A stretch of DNA of 64,000 nucleotides from Micromonospora sp. WMMD980 (GTDB lineage Bacteria > Actinomycetota > Actinomycetes > Mycobacteriales > Micromonosporaceae): the NCBI RefSeq assembly GCF_029626035.1, contig NZ_JARUBE010000003.1:5518001-5582000 (forward strand), written 5' to 3'. Both the position numbers and the translations under genes were made by a program. The notes beneath the pieces are model-generated. The model searched no databases and was not told the origin of the DNA. It saw only the letters and a program-made list of their open reading frames with translations. This document shows, in pieces, positions 1 through 8,466 of this stretch; the first letter of the stretch is position 1; every line of letters begins with the position of its first letter.

Positions 1-2
1 CC

Positions 3-374
3 ATGACGGAGTACCTGATCGCGTTCAACGACGAATGGGTGCCCGAACACACGGCGGAACAGGCGCGGGAGAAGGACGCGGCGGTCCGGGTGGTGATCGA
101 GGAGATGCTCGCGGAGGACGTGCTGCTCTTCGCCAACGGCGGGCTCGACCCGTCCACCGTGGTGTGCGGCGTCGAGCCGGTCGACGGCCGGCCGGTCTTC
201 ACCGACGGCCCGTACGCCGAGACCAAGGAGCACCTCGGCGGCTTCGTCGTCGTGGACGTGGCCGACGACGAGGCGGCGCGACACTGGGCCGGCCGGCTCA
301 CCACCGCGCTCGACTGGCCCCACGAGGTGCACCGGTTCCGCGGCCCCGGTCAGACCCGGCGCAGCGGCACCTGA
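3..374 (+). CDS. YCII/DGPF-type small protein, partner of ECF42 sigma factor
   Basis: A 123-residue YCII-related protein. The family is a dimeric ferredoxin-like fold; members with a D-G-P-[FY] signature are habitually encoded beside ECF42 sigma factors, where their biochemical role is unresolved. The signature DGPYAETKEHLGG is visible near residues 61-73, with the usual GGFVVVDV strand after it. The stop codon overlaps the ATG of the sigma gene (ATGA at 371-374 region), indicating translational coupling. The ATG is 2 bases from the window edge, so a slightly longer protein starting upstream cannot be excluded. Confidence 0.85.
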   Translation: MTEYLIAFNDEWVPEHTAEQAREKDAAVRVVIEEMLAEDVLLFANGGLDPSTVVCGVEPVDGRPVFTDGPYAETKEHLGGFVVVDVADDEAARHWAGRLTTALDWPHEVHRFRGPGQTRRSGT

Positions 375-1636
375 TGTCCGCCGAGGAAGCGATCACCCGC
401 GCCCACCGCGAGGAGTGGGCGGGGCTGGTCGCCGGCCTCGCGCGCCGCTTCGGCGACCTGCACGTGGCCGAGGAGGCCACCGCCGAGGCGTTCGCCGCGG
501 CTGCGGCCCGGTGGCCGGCGGAGGGCGTGCCGCCCAGTCCCGGCGGCTGGCTCGCCACCACCGCGACCCGCAAGGCGATCGACTGGTTCCGGCGCGAGTC
601 GCAGCGCGACGCCAAACACCGGGCGGCCCGACTGGTGCACGACGACACCCCGCCCCGACCGACCGGCCCGATCGACGACGACCGGCTCAGACTGGTCTTC
701 ACCTGCTGCGATCCGGCCCTCGCCATGGAGGCCCGGGTGGCACTCACCCTGCGCCTGCTCGGCGGCCTCACCGTCGCCGAGATCGCCCGCGCCTTCCTGG
801 TCCGGGAGACCACGATGGCGCGCCGGATCACCCGGGCCAAGGACAAGATCCGAGCGGCCGGCATCCCCTACCGGGTGCCGTCGAGGGCCGACATCCGCGA
901 GCGGCGCGCCGGCGTGCTGGCGGTCGTCTACCTCGTCTTCAACGAGGGCTACCTCGCCGGCGGAGGCGCCGATCCGGTCCGCGTCGACCTCTGCGACCAG
1001 GCCATCCACCTCGGCCGCCTGCTCCGCACCCTGCTTCCGGACGACGGCGAGGTGGCCGGTCTGCTCGCCCTGATGCTCCTCCTCGACGCCCGGCGGCCGG
1101 CACGCGTGTCCGGTGCCGGGGAGCTGGTGACGCTCGCCGAGCAGGACCGCGGCGCCTGGGACCGGGTCCGTGCCGCCGAGGGCAGGGCGCTGGTGCGAGA
1201 GCGGATCGAGGCGCTGGCGGCCGGCGGTGACCCGCCCGGGCGCTACCAGGTGCAGGCCGCGATCAACGCGGTCCACGCGGATGCCCCGACCGCGCGGGAC
1301 ACCAACTGGTCCACGATCCTCGCGCTCTACGACCGGCTGGCGCTGCTCGATCCCTCACCGATCGTGCGGCTCAACCGCGCGGTCGCGGTCGCCGAGGTGG
1401 ACGGCCCCGGGGCCGGGCTGGCCGAGGTCGAACGACTCGCGCCGGTCCTCGACGGCTACCACGCCCTGCACGCCGCCCGCGCCGACCTCCTGCGGCGACT
1501 CGGACGCGACGGCGGCGCGCGGGTGGCGTACGACCGGGCCATCGACCTAGCCGGCAACAGCGCGGAGCGGGCCTACCTCACCCGCCGCCGCGACCAGCTC
1601 GGGCCGGCTCCCCTCCCGACGCCGGGCGGCCGGTAG
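374..1636 (+). CDS. ECF42-type RNA polymerase sigma factor with C-terminal DUF6596/TPR-like extension
   Basis: A 420-residue sigma factor. Residues about 10-75 form region 2 (W-x-x-T-A-T-R-K-A-I-D-W-F), residues about 110-165 form region 4 with a helix-turn-helix (GLTVAEIARAF). The remaining ~250 residues are the long helical extension typical of ECF42 (NEGYL motif near residue 190, then TPR-like repeats). In the family this extension is required for activity and replaces a classical anti-sigma factor. The start is fixed by the 1-base overlap with the upstream DGPF-type gene, its expected partner. Confidence 0.88.
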   Translation: MSAEEAITRAHREEWAGLVAGLARRFGDLHVAEEATAEAFAAAAARWPAEGVPPSPGGWLATTATRKAIDWFRRESQRDAKHRAARLVHDDTPPRPTGPIDDDRLRLVFTCCDPALAMEARVALTLRLLGGLTVAEIARAFLVRETTMARRITRAKDKIRAAGIPYRVPSRADIRERRAGVLAVVYLVFNEGYLAGGGADPVRVDLCDQAIHLGRLLRTLLPDDGEVAGLLALMLLLDARRPARVSGAGELVTLAEQDRGAWDRVRAAEGRALVRERIEALAAGGDPPGRYQVQAAINAVHADAPTARDTNWSTILALYDRLALLDPSPIVRLNRAVAVAEVDGPGAGLAEVERLAPVLDGYHALHAARADLLRRLGRDGGARVAYDRAIDLAGNSAERAYLTRRRDQLGPAPLPTPGGR

Positions 1637-1664
1637 CGGGCCCGGCCCTCCGGCGCCGGTCGGT

Positions 1665-3002
1665 TCAGCGCATCCGGCCCACGATGCCGGTGTCGTAGTC
1701 GCCGGAGAGGAACTCCGGGTTCTCCAGCAGCTCGGCGAAGAACGGCAGGTTGTTCTTCGGCCCGGCGATCTCGAACCGGGCCACCGCCGCCCGGGCCCGC
1801 TCGACCGCCTGCTCCCGGGTGTCACCGCTGACGATCAGCTTCGCCAGCAGGCTGTCGTAGAACGGGGTGACCGTGTTGCCCGCGACGTAGCCGGAGTCCA
1901 CCCGGACGCCCTCGCCATCGGGCTCCACCCAGGTCCGGATCGCGCCCGGGCCGGGCAGGAACCGCTTCGGGTCCTCGGCATTGACCCGCAGCTCGATCGC
2001 GTGCCCGCGCGGGGCGAGCGCATCCGGGTCGAACGTCGGTGGCAGGCCGGCCGCCACCCGGAGCTGCTCCTCGACCAGGTCGACGCCGTAGACGTACTCG
2101 GTGACCGGGTGCTCGACCTGGAGACGCGTGTTCATCTCCAGGAAGAAGAACTCCTGCGTGCTGGGGTCGAGCAGGCACTCGACCGTCCCGGCGTTGCGGT
2201 AGTTCACCGCCTCGCCGGCGCGGACCGCCGCCGCCAGGAACCGCTCGCGCAGTTCCGGCGAGACCGCCGGGGACGGCGACTCCTCGACCAGCTTCTGGTT
2301 GCGTCGCTGCACCGAACACTCGCGCTCGCCGAGTGCCACCACCCGGCCGTCGGCCAGGCCGAGGATCTGCACCTCGACGTGGCGTACCCGGGGGAAGTAG
2401 CGCTCGATCAACACCGAGCCGTCGCCGAACATGCGCTCGGCGAACGCGCGGACCTTGTCGTACTCGGTGCGCAGACCGGCCTCGTCGGCGGCCACACCCA
2501 TGCCCATGCCGCCGCCGCCCGCCGCGGCCTTCACCATCACCGGGTAGCCGATCCCGGCGGCGGCGGCGACGGCCGCGTCCAGGTCGGCGGCCGGCTCGGT
2601 GGCGCCGGGCGCGACCGGAACGCCGGCCGCCGCCATCAGGTTCCGCGCGTTGATCTTGTCGCCCATCGCGGTGATCGCGTCCGCGCCCGGCCCGACCCAG
2701 ATCAGGCCGGCCTCGGACACGGTACGGGCGAAGTCGGCGTTCTCCGAGAGGAAGCCGTAGCCGGGGTGGATCGCCTGCGCGCCGGTGCTGCGGGCGGCGG
2801 CGAGGATCGCCTCGACGTTCCGGTAGCTCTGCGCCGGGTTGGCGGGCCCGACGCAGATCGCCTCGTCGGCCTCGGTCACGAACGGCAGGTCGGCGTCGGC
2901 CTCCGAGTGCACCGCGATCGCCCGCACCCCGAGCCGCTTGGCCGTGCGGATCACCCGCCGCGCGATCTCCCCACGATTGGCCACCAGCAGCGAATCAAAC
3001 AT
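1665..3002 (-). CDS. accC: Biotin carboxylase subunit of acyl-CoA carboxylase
   Basis: A stand-alone biotin carboxylase (445 residues from the ATG at 3002; an upstream TTG at 3011 would add three). It carboxylates biotin on a carrier protein with ATP and bicarbonate. The N-terminal ANRGEIARRV, the ATP-grasp glycine loop KAAAGGGGMGMG, the EMNTRLQVEHPVTE catalytic block and the C-terminal biotin-carboxylase domain are all present. No biotin-carrier domain is attached, so carrier and carboxyltransferase must be encoded elsewhere. A copy of the dispersed GGGGCCCC repeat lies immediately upstream, in place of a normal leader, and no good Shine-Dalgarno sequence is visible. A TetR gene precedes it on the same strand. 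Confidence 0.9.
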   Translation of the reverse strand: MFDSLLVANRGEIARRVIRTAKRLGVRAIAVHSEADADLPFVTEADEAICVGPANPAQSYRNVEAILAAARSTGAQAIHPGYGFLSENADFARTVSEAGLIWVGPGADAITAMGDKINARNLMAAAGVPVAPGATEPAADLDAAVAAAAGIGYPVMVKAAAGGGGMGMGVAADEAGLRTEYDKVRAFAERMFGDGSVLIERYFPRVRHVEVQILGLADGRVVALGERECSVQRRNQKLVEESPSPAVSPELRERFLAAAVRAGEAVNYRNAGTVECLLDPSTQEFFFLEMNTRLQVEHPVTEYVYGVDLVEEQLRVAAGLPPTFDPDALAPRGHAIELRVNAEDPKRFLPGPGAIRTWVEPDGEGVRVDSGYVAGNTVTPFYDSLLAKLIVSGDTREQAVERARAAVARFEIAGPKNNLPFFAELLENPEFLSGDYDTGIVGRMR

Positions 3003-3009
3003 GTTCGGC

Positions 3010-3070
3010 AAGGAAGGGCCCCTTCTTAACGCCTGGTGTATAGCCGGGGCCCCTTCTTAACATGCGTTAA
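3010..3070 (+). repeat. Dispersed double-palindrome repeat, copy A
   Basis: Two GGGGCCCC-type palindromes (first one GGGCCCC) separated by about 25 bases that include CTTCTTAACGCC and a GGTGTATAG block, ending in CTTCTTAAC. It aligns base for base with copies at 21203-21258 (same orientation) and 23010-23067 (opposite orientation). It fills the gap between the TetR stop and the accC start. Function unknown: terminator, RNA hairpin or REP-like element are possible. Confidence 0.75.
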
Positions 3071-3696
3071 GGCGCGCGCGGCGTGTCAGGGTCGGTGGGT
3101 GCCAGCAGGGCCGCCAGGGCGGCGCCGCGCAGCAGCTCGGCCCGGCGTCGACGGTCCACCTCGCCGCCGAGGAACGGGGTGGAGTTCATCAGGCCGAACG
3201 CCGCGTGGGCGAGCACCCGGGCGGCGCCGTCCGGCAGGCCCGGGTGCAGCGCGGTCAGCACGGCGACCCACTCCTCGACGTACATCCGCTGGAGCCGGCG
3301 GATGCGGCGGCGCGGCTCGTCCGGGAGGCGGTCCAGCTCGTGCAGGTGCAGCGCGATCACCGCCGGGTTGGCGAGCGCGAACTCGACGTGGAAGTCGATG
3401 AGCGACTCCAGCGAGCCGCGCGGGTCGTCCGGGTGGTCGGCGGCGCGCTCCCGGCCACCGGCGAGCAGCCCCTCGCTGACCGGGATCAGCGCGGCGGCCA
3501 GCATCGCCTCCTTGCCGGCGAAGTGGTGGTAGAGCGCCGGACCGGTGACGCCGGCGGCCGCGCCGATGTCGTCCATCGAGACGCCGTGATAGCCACGCGC
3601 CGCGAAGAGGCCGACCGCGATCTCCAGGATCTCGTCCCGCCGGGACCGACGCCGGGCCGCGCCCGCCGCACCTCGCGCCTGCTGTTCCACCGCCAC
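3067..3696 (-). CDS. TetR-family transcriptional regulator
   Basis: A 209-residue TetR regulator. The N-terminal helix-turn-helix lies at about residues 20-65 (ILEIAVGLFAARGYHGVSMD, then ALYHHFAGKEAML). The C-terminal ligand domain is of the type found beside acyl-CoA metabolism genes. It is followed 64 bases later by accC on the same strand, suggesting control of acyl-CoA carboxylation or branched-chain degradation; this is inference from context. A GTG start at 3696 is used; the next in-frame GTG two codons on is also possible. Confidence 0.8.
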   Translation of the reverse strand: MAVEQQARGAAGAARRRSRRDEILEIAVGLFAARGYHGVSMDDIGAAAGVTGPALYHHFAGKEAMLAAALIPVSEGLLAGGRERAADHPDDPRGSLESLIDFHVEFALANPAVIALHLHELDRLPDEPRRRIRRLQRMYVEEWVAVLTALHPGLPDGAARVLAHAAFGLMNSTPFLGGEVDRRRRAELLRGAALAALLAPTDPDTPRAP

Positions 3697-3853
3697 CGGG
3701 CCAGCCTAGACCTCGCCTTCCAGGTGAGGGAGTCGTGGTTACCCGTCAGTCACGTCACCCGTCCCGCCCCACCAGGTCGATCTTGCACTTCCGGCCCCGG
3801 CGAACGGCAGAAAGCGGACCTGACCCGGGCGACAACTGCAAGGTCGACGGAGG

Positions 3854-5008
3854 TCAGGGGGTCGGGGCCGGGGCGGGAGAGGGCTCGAAACCGGCCAGGC
3901 GGACGGCCAGTCGTTGTCGGGCGAGGGGGAGGGTGGATGCCGTTCGGAGCAGGAGGTTCCGCAGTGGCCGCAAGGGGGGCGGGGCCGCGGCGAGCCGGGT
4001 GAGACCGGCGGCGAAGCCGAGCACCTCCTCGGCCCGGGGGCGGCGGTCCGCCGGGTAACGGTCGAGGGCCTCGCCACCCACGGCGAGCGCGTCGCCGAGG
4101 GCGACCGCGTCCCGCAGCCCGAGGTTCATCCCCTGCCCGCCGGCCGGGCTGTGCACGTGTGCCGCGTCGCCGGCGAGCAGCACCGGGCCGGACCGGTAGC
4201 TGGTCGCGATCCGGTGGTGGATCCGGAACCGGGACGCCCACGCCACGCCGGTGACCCGGGCCGGCCGCCGGGCCGGGCCCCGCTCGTCGAGCAGCGCCTG
4301 GAAGTGCCGCGCCTGCGGCTCGCGCGGCGCGTCGGCGACGGTGGCGACCAGCCGGACCGTGCCGTCGGGCAGCGGCGCCCAGACCAGCGGCCCGCCGCGC
4401 GACAGGAACAGGGTGACCTGGTCGCGCGGGAGCACGCTGTCCACCCGCACGTCGGCGAGCAGGAACGACTCGCCCGGGTCGGCCGGGCCGCCGAAGCCGA
4501 TGCCGGCCAGTTCGCGGACCCGGCTGTGCATCCCGTCCGCGCCCACCACCCAGCGGGCCCGGACCGTGCCACCGTCGGCGAACCGGGCCGTGGCGCCGCC
4601 GCCGTCGAGGTCGAGGCCGGTCAGCTCGTACGGCCGCAGCACCCGCCCGCCGAGCGCGGCGAGGCGGTCGGCGAGGACCGCCTCGGTCTCCGCCTGCGAG
4701 ATCAGCAGCGCGTACGGGTAGCGGGACGGCAACCGGTCGAACGGGACGGTGAGCAGCAGCCGGTCCCGGTCGCGGATGCTGAACCGGGCCGAGTGCAGGC
4801 CCCGGGCGGCGAGCGGGTCGGCGACCCCGATCCGGTCGAGCACCTCCAGCGTGCCGGCGTGCACCACCGCGGCGCGCGAGGTGATCGGCGGCTCGACCAG
4901 CCGGTCGACCACTGTCGCGCGCATCCCGTGCCCGGCCAGGGTGACGGCCACGGCCAGGCCGGTCGGCCCGGCCCCGACCACCAGGACGTCAGTGCGTTCG
5001 GGCAGCAT
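3854..5008 (-). CDS. FAD-dependent aromatic monooxygenase (PheA/TfdB-like hydroxylase)
   Basis: A 384-residue class A flavoprotein hydroxylase. Residues about 8-36 form the FAD-binding Rossmann motif (VVGAGPTGLAVAVTLAGHG); WVVGADGMHSRVRELAG near residue 155-170 is the DG motif; GPVLLAGDAAHVHSPAGGQG near 275-295 is the second FAD motif. These enzymes hydroxylate phenolic or polyketide substrates with NAD(P)H and oxygen; the substrate here is not evident. It is shorter than three-domain PheA proteins because it lacks the thioredoxin-like tail. It is divergent from a TetR gene with operator-like palindromes between, so repression by that TetR is likely. Confidence 0.85.
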   Translation of the reverse strand: MLPERTDVLVVGAGPTGLAVAVTLAGHGMRATVVDRLVEPPITSRAAVVHAGTLEVLDRIGVADPLAARGLHSARFSIRDRDRLLLTVPFDRLPSRYPYALLISQAETEAVLADRLAALGGRVLRPYELTGLDLDGGGATARFADGGTVRARWVVGADGMHSRVRELAGIGFGGPADPGESFLLADVRVDSVLPRDQVTLFLSRGGPLVWAPLPDGTVRLVATVADAPREPQARHFQALLDERGPARRPARVTGVAWASRFRIHHRIATSYRSGPVLLAGDAAHVHSPAGGQGMNLGLRDAVALGDALAVGGEALDRYPADRRPRAEEVLGFAAGLTRLAAAPPPLRPLRNLLLRTASTLPLARQRLAVRLAGFEPSPAPAPTP

Positions 5009-5027
5009 CGCTCCACCTCCAGGCTAG

Positions 5028-5087
5028 GTCAACAACTGTTTGCCAACACTTGTTGACCCAACACTAGCGTCGATGTCAACGCGCGTT
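5028..5087. promoter_or_regulatory. Divergent promoter region with TetR operator-like inverted repeats
   Basis: GTCAACAA (5028-5035) and TTGTTGAC (5050-5057) form a perfect 8-base inverted repeat with a 14-base spacer. A second palindrome, AACGCGCGTT (5078-5087), follows and lies just before the TetR start at 5099. Both sit between the divergently transcribed monooxygenase and TetR genes, the expected place for autoregulatory operators. Confidence 0.55.
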
Positions 5088-5098
5088 GGCCTACAGTC

Positions 5099-5698
5099 GT
5101 GGACATGACCGAGCCGTCGTCCCGCACCCGCCGCTCCGACGCCACCCGGGCCGCCATCCTGCGCGCCGCCCGGGAACGCTTCGCCGCCGACGGCTACGAC
5201 CGGGCCACCATCCGGGCCGTCGCCGCCGACGCCCGGATCGACCCGTCCATGGTGATGCGCTACTACGGCAGCAAGGAGGGGCTCTTCGCGGCGGCGGCCG
5301 AATTCGACCTGCACCTGCCCGACCTGGCCCAGGTGCCGTCCGAACAGCTCGGCGAGACGCTGGCCCGACACTTCCTGCGCCGGTGGGAGGCCGACGGCAC
5401 GCTCGTCGCCCTGCTCCGGGCCGCCAGCACCAACCCCGGCGCGGCCGAACGGATGCGCGGCATCTTCGCCGGGCAACTCGCCACGGCGGTGGCCCGCTCC
5501 GGCGCCGACCCGGCCACCGCCGCCCGCCGGGCCGGCCTGGTGGCCAGCCAGATCCTCGGGCTCGCCCTCACCCGGTACGTGATCCGGCTGCCCCCCGTGG
5601 TCGACCTCGACCCGGACGAGCTGGCCGAATGGGTCGGCCCGACGATCCAGCGCTATCTCACCCAACCTTTTGCCCCGCCCCACGCGTCTGCCGGGTGA
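5099..5698 (+). CDS. TetR-family transcriptional regulator (TetR_C_33-like)
   Basis: A 199-residue TetR protein. DNA-binding domain at about residues 14-60, with ILRAARERFAADGYDRATIR and the recognition stretch SMVMRYYGSKEGLF. The all-helical C-terminal half has no recognisable ligand. It begins with GTG at 5099, or ATG at 5105. It diverges from the FAD monooxygenase gene, with inverted repeats in the shared promoter, so it is the probable repressor of that gene and of itself. Confidence 0.85.
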   Translation: MDMTEPSSRTRRSDATRAAILRAARERFAADGYDRATIRAVAADARIDPSMVMRYYGSKEGLFAAAAEFDLHLPDLAQVPSEQLGETLARHFLRRWEADGTLVALLRAASTNPGAAERMRGIFAGQLATAVARSGADPATAARRAGLVASQILGLALTRYVIRLPPVVDLDPDELAEWVGPTIQRYLTQPFAPPHASAG

Positions 5699-5714
5699 CG
5701 GAGGGAGAAGCCGG

Positions 5715-6245
5715 ATGGGGCGTACCGCGGAGCAGGGGCGGGCGGACTACCTCGCCTTCGTCGAGGCGCACCAGCACCGGCTGCTGCGCGCCGCGTACCT
5801 GGTCTGCGGCAACCGCCACCAGGCCGAGGACCTGCTCCAGGACGCGTTGTTGAAGCTGGCGCTGCGCTGGCCCACGGTGCGCGACGGCGACCCGGCCGCG
5901 TACGTGCGCGCCATCCTCTACCGCGACGCGATCTCCTGGTGGCGACGCCGGCGGCGGGAACGGCTCAGCGCGTACCCGCCGGACCGGGCGGGCGCGGACG
6001 CCGACGACGCGCTGCGCCTGACCGTGCGGGCCGCGCTCGACCGGCTGCCGCCACGCCAGCGGGCGGTCCTGGTGCTGCGCTACTTCGAGGACCTGACCGA
6101 GGTGGCCACCGCCGACGCGCTCGGGGTCACCGTGGGCACCGTCAAGAGTCAGTGCCACGCGGCGCTGCGCCGGCTCCGCGAGGTCGCGCCCGAGCTCGGC
6201 GGAACCGACGACGGCCTGGTCACCGGCATGGAGGCGAACCCGTGA
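5715..6245 (+). CDS. ECF sigma factor, SigE family (cassette 1)
   Basis: A 176-residue ECF sigma factor. Region 2 lies at about residues 12-75 (QAEDLLQDALLKLALRW), region 4 at about 110-160 (LPPRQRAVLVLRYFEDLTE, then GVTVGTVKSQCHAALRRLR). The ATG at 5715 has a good purine-rich site (GGAGGGAGAAG) just upstream. The stop codon overlaps the GTG of the following membrane-anchored propeller gene, so the two are translationally coupled. Actinobacterial SigE-family genes commonly have this arrangement, in which the partner takes the place of an anti-sigma factor. A second cassette of the same design lies at 8467-10213. Confidence 0.85.
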   Translation: MGRTAEQGRADYLAFVEAHQHRLLRAAYLVCGNRHQAEDLLQDALLKLALRWPTVRDGDPAAYVRAILYRDAISWWRRRRRERLSAYPPDRAGADADDALRLTVRAALDRLPPRQRAVLVLRYFEDLTEVATADALGVTVGTVKSQCHAALRRLREVAPELGGTDDGLVTGMEANP

Positions 6246-7411
6246 ACGAGACCGACCTGACCCGGCTGCTGACCCGCGCGGCCGAGGACGTGCGGCCGAC
6301 CCGGCCCGCCGCCGCCGGCTGGGAACGGGCCCGGCGGGTCCGCCGCGCCCGCCGGGCAGCGGGCGCCGCCGCCGTGGCGGTCGCCCTGATCGGCGGCGGC
6401 ACGACCGCGCTCCTGCACCGCACCGCCCCACCCCTGCCCGCCCCCGCGGTGAGCCCGACCTCGACCGCGCCACCGGTGCAACAGCCCCCGGCCACGCTCG
6501 ACCAGCGCGACGACCCGCTCGGCCGGCTCGGTGGCCGGGTGGGCACGCCGCTCTCCGCCCGTCCGGTCGGCCGGGCGCTGGCACTGCTCCAGCCGATCGA
6601 CCGGGAATCCGGCGCGGCCGGCACGATCCGGATCCTCGGTGACGACGGCGTGGTTCGGGCACTCGACGTGGTCACGCTCGCGCCGACCCGGGACGCCGAC
6701 GGCAACGAGGCGGCTCCGCTCAAGCCGGGCAGCCTGTCACCGGACGGCCGAACCGCCGCGTTCGCGCAGACCGGCGAGGTGGTCGTGGTCGACCTGACCG
6801 ACGCCGGCGTCCGCCGCTACCCGCTCGCGGGCTACCTGGAACACGTCGTCTGGGCCGGTGACCGGCTGCTCGTCGGCGACAACGACACCACGTACGAGCT
6901 GGACCGGCGCACCGGGACGGCCCGGCCACTGCCCGTCGACCCGTGGGGGCTGGTCGTGCCCGAGCCGGCCCACCCCGGCGACCTGCTCAGCCTCGGCAGC
7001 CCCGAGGACCTGCTGGCCGTACGCCGCTTCCCCGCCGCCGGTGGCTCGCCGGACCGGCGGCCGGTGACCAACGACGAACTTCCTACCGGCTACCGGCTGA
7101 ACGAGGTCTACGGGCGGGGCTGGCAACGTGGCGACCGGATCGCCGAGGCGGGCTGGATCACCACCGGCACCATGAGCGGGGTCGAGGGGGTGGCGGTGCT
7201 GGACGCCCGGACCGGGGCGGTGACCCGCCTGCTCGACCTGGGCCGGAAAGACCGGGCGAAGACCTGCTGCGAGGTGCTCGGCTGGTCCGCCGACGGCGCG
7301 GTGCTGTTCCGCTACGACCTTGGTGGCCTGGCCCGTTGGCAGCCGGAGACCGGCGAGGTCGCCTGGGTGGCCCACGACGTCGACGGCCTGGTGGCGCTCC
7401 CCGCCAACTGA
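6242..7411 (+). CDS. Membrane-anchored beta-propeller-like protein, sigma-factor partner (cassette 1)
   Basis: A 389-residue protein starting at GTG 6242, inside the sigma stop. Layout: short cytoplasmic N-terminus rich in arginine (about residues 1-38), one transmembrane segment (about 39-60, AAAVAVALIGGGTTALL), a Pro/Thr-rich spacer, then about 290 residues with repeated short beta-strand/turn units (LSPDGRTAAFA, WSADGAVLFRY) like WD40/TolB-type propellers. The coupled sigma gene suggests the N-terminus binds sigma while the outer propeller senses something extracellular. That role is inference; no zinc-binding anti-sigma motif is present. It has no strong sequence similarity to the cassette 2 partner visible by eye. 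Confidence 0.65.
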   Translation: MNETDLTRLLTRAAEDVRPTRPAAAGWERARRVRRARRAAGAAAVAVALIGGGTTALLHRTAPPLPAPAVSPTSTAPPVQQPPATLDQRDDPLGRLGGRVGTPLSARPVGRALALLQPIDRESGAAGTIRILGDDGVVRALDVVTLAPTRDADGNEAAPLKPGSLSPDGRTAAFAQTGEVVVVDLTDAGVRRYPLAGYLEHVVWAGDRLLVGDNDTTYELDRRTGTARPLPVDPWGLVVPEPAHPGDLLSLGSPEDLLAVRRFPAAGGSPDRRPVTNDELPTGYRLNEVYGRGWQRGDRIAEAGWITTGTMSGVEGVAVLDARTGAVTRLLDLGRKDRAKTCCEVLGWSADGAVLFRYDLGGLARWQPETGEVAWVAHDVDGLVALPAN

Positions 7412-7447
7412 CCGGCCGATCCCTGCCACGCGGCAGGGACCGGCCGG
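7412..7447. terminator. Bidirectional hairpin between convergent genes
   Basis: CCGGCCGATCCCTGCC (7412-7427), loop ACGC, then GGCAGGGACCGGCCGG (7432-7447): a 16-base stem with a single mismatch. It begins one base after the propeller-gene stop and sits 7 bases from the sseA stop, so it can terminate both convergent units. No T-tract, as is common in high-GC actinobacteria. Confidence 0.7.
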
Positions 7448-7453
7448 ATCGGA

Positions 7454-8365
7454 TCAGCGGTTCAGGCCGCCGGGCTGGTCGCCCTTGACGACGGGCGCCC
7501 GGACCAGGTTGCCCCACTCGGTCCACGATCCGTCGTAGTTGCGCACCTGCGGGAAGCCCAGCAGGTGGTGGAGCACGAACCAGGTGTGGCTGGACCGCTC
7601 GCCGATCCGGCAGTAGGCCACCACGTCGTCGGCCGGACTCAGCCCGAGCTGGTCGGCGTAGATGGCCCGCAGCTCGTCGGCGGACTTGAACGTGCCGTCG
7701 TCGTTCGCGGCGGACTTCCACGGCTTGCTCACCGCGCCCGGGATGTGCCCGCCGCGCAGCGCGCCCTCCTGCGGATAGTCCGGCATGTGCAGCATCTCGC
7801 CGGTGTACTCGCCGGGCGAGCGCACGTCGACCAGCGGCCGGCCGGCCGCCACGTGCGCCATCACCTGCTCCCGGTAGGCCCGGATCGGCGCGTCGTTGCG
7901 CTCCGGCACCGGATAGTCGGCGCGGGGCCGGCTCACCTTCTCCCGGGTCAGCTCCCGACCCTCGGCGATCCACTTCTGCCGGCCGCCGTCGAGCAGCCGC
8001 ACGTCGGCGTGGCCGAAGAGGGAGAAGACCCAGAGGGCGTACGCGGCCCACCAGTTGAAGTTGTCGCCGTAGAAGACGACGGTGTCGTCGCGGCCGATGC
8101 CCTTGGCCGCGCACAGCTCGGCGAAGCTCGCGGCGTCCAGGTAGTCGCGGGTGACCTGGTCGTTCAGCTCGGTGTGCCAGTCGACCTTGACGGCGCCGGG
8201 GAGGTGGCCGGTGTCGTAGAGGAGCACGTCCTCGTCGGACTCGACCACCACGAGCCCTTCGTCGCCCAGGTGCTCGGCCAGCCACTCCGTGGTGACCAGG
8301 CGCTGCGGGTCGGCGTACGACTGGAGGTGGGGATGCGGATCGCTCGGCACAGGCATGATCCCCAA
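7454..8365 (-). CDS. sseA: Thiosulfate/3-mercaptopyruvate sulfurtransferase (two rhodanese domains)
   Basis: A 303-residue double-rhodanese protein that transfers a sulfane sulfur to an acceptor thiol. Residues about 22-145 are the inactive N-terminal rhodanese domain; residues about 160-290 are the catalytic domain, whose loop [11 protein letters not shown] begins with the active-site cysteine. The CRIGERS loop is that of actinobacterial SseA/CysA proteins. In mycobacteria sseA is adjacent to a sufE-like gene; here the SufE-like gene lies 13 kb away (21301). The start is ATG 8365, or ATG 8356 three codons later. Confidence 0.88.
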   Translation of the reverse strand: MGIMPVPSDPHPHLQSYADPQRLVTTEWLAEHLGDEGLVVVESDEDVLLYDTGHLPGAVKVDWHTELNDQVTRDYLDAASFAELCAAKGIGRDDTVVFYGDNFNWWAAYALWVFSLFGHADVRLLDGGRQKWIAEGRELTREKVSRPRADYPVPERNDAPIRAYREQVMAHVAAGRPLVDVRSPGEYTGEMLHMPDYPQEGALRGGHIPGAVSKPWKSAANDDGTFKSADELRAIYADQLGLSPADDVVAYCRIGERSSHTWFVLHHLLGFPQVRNYDGSWTEWGNLVRAPVVKGDQPGGLNR

Positions 8366-8466
8366 GGTACGCCGGATCGCCGGGGTGCGGCGCCGGGAAT
8401 CGGGTGCAGCGGATCCGGCGGGTCACACGTGACAGTTGCGAACACCGCCGACCGCAGAGGACCGCG

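Noticed and set aside
3067..5698. A natural-product gene cluster suggested by two TetR genes and an FAD hydroxylase
   Set aside because: No synthase, tailoring set or exporter lies beside them; the neighbours are ordinary, so a cluster is not supported.
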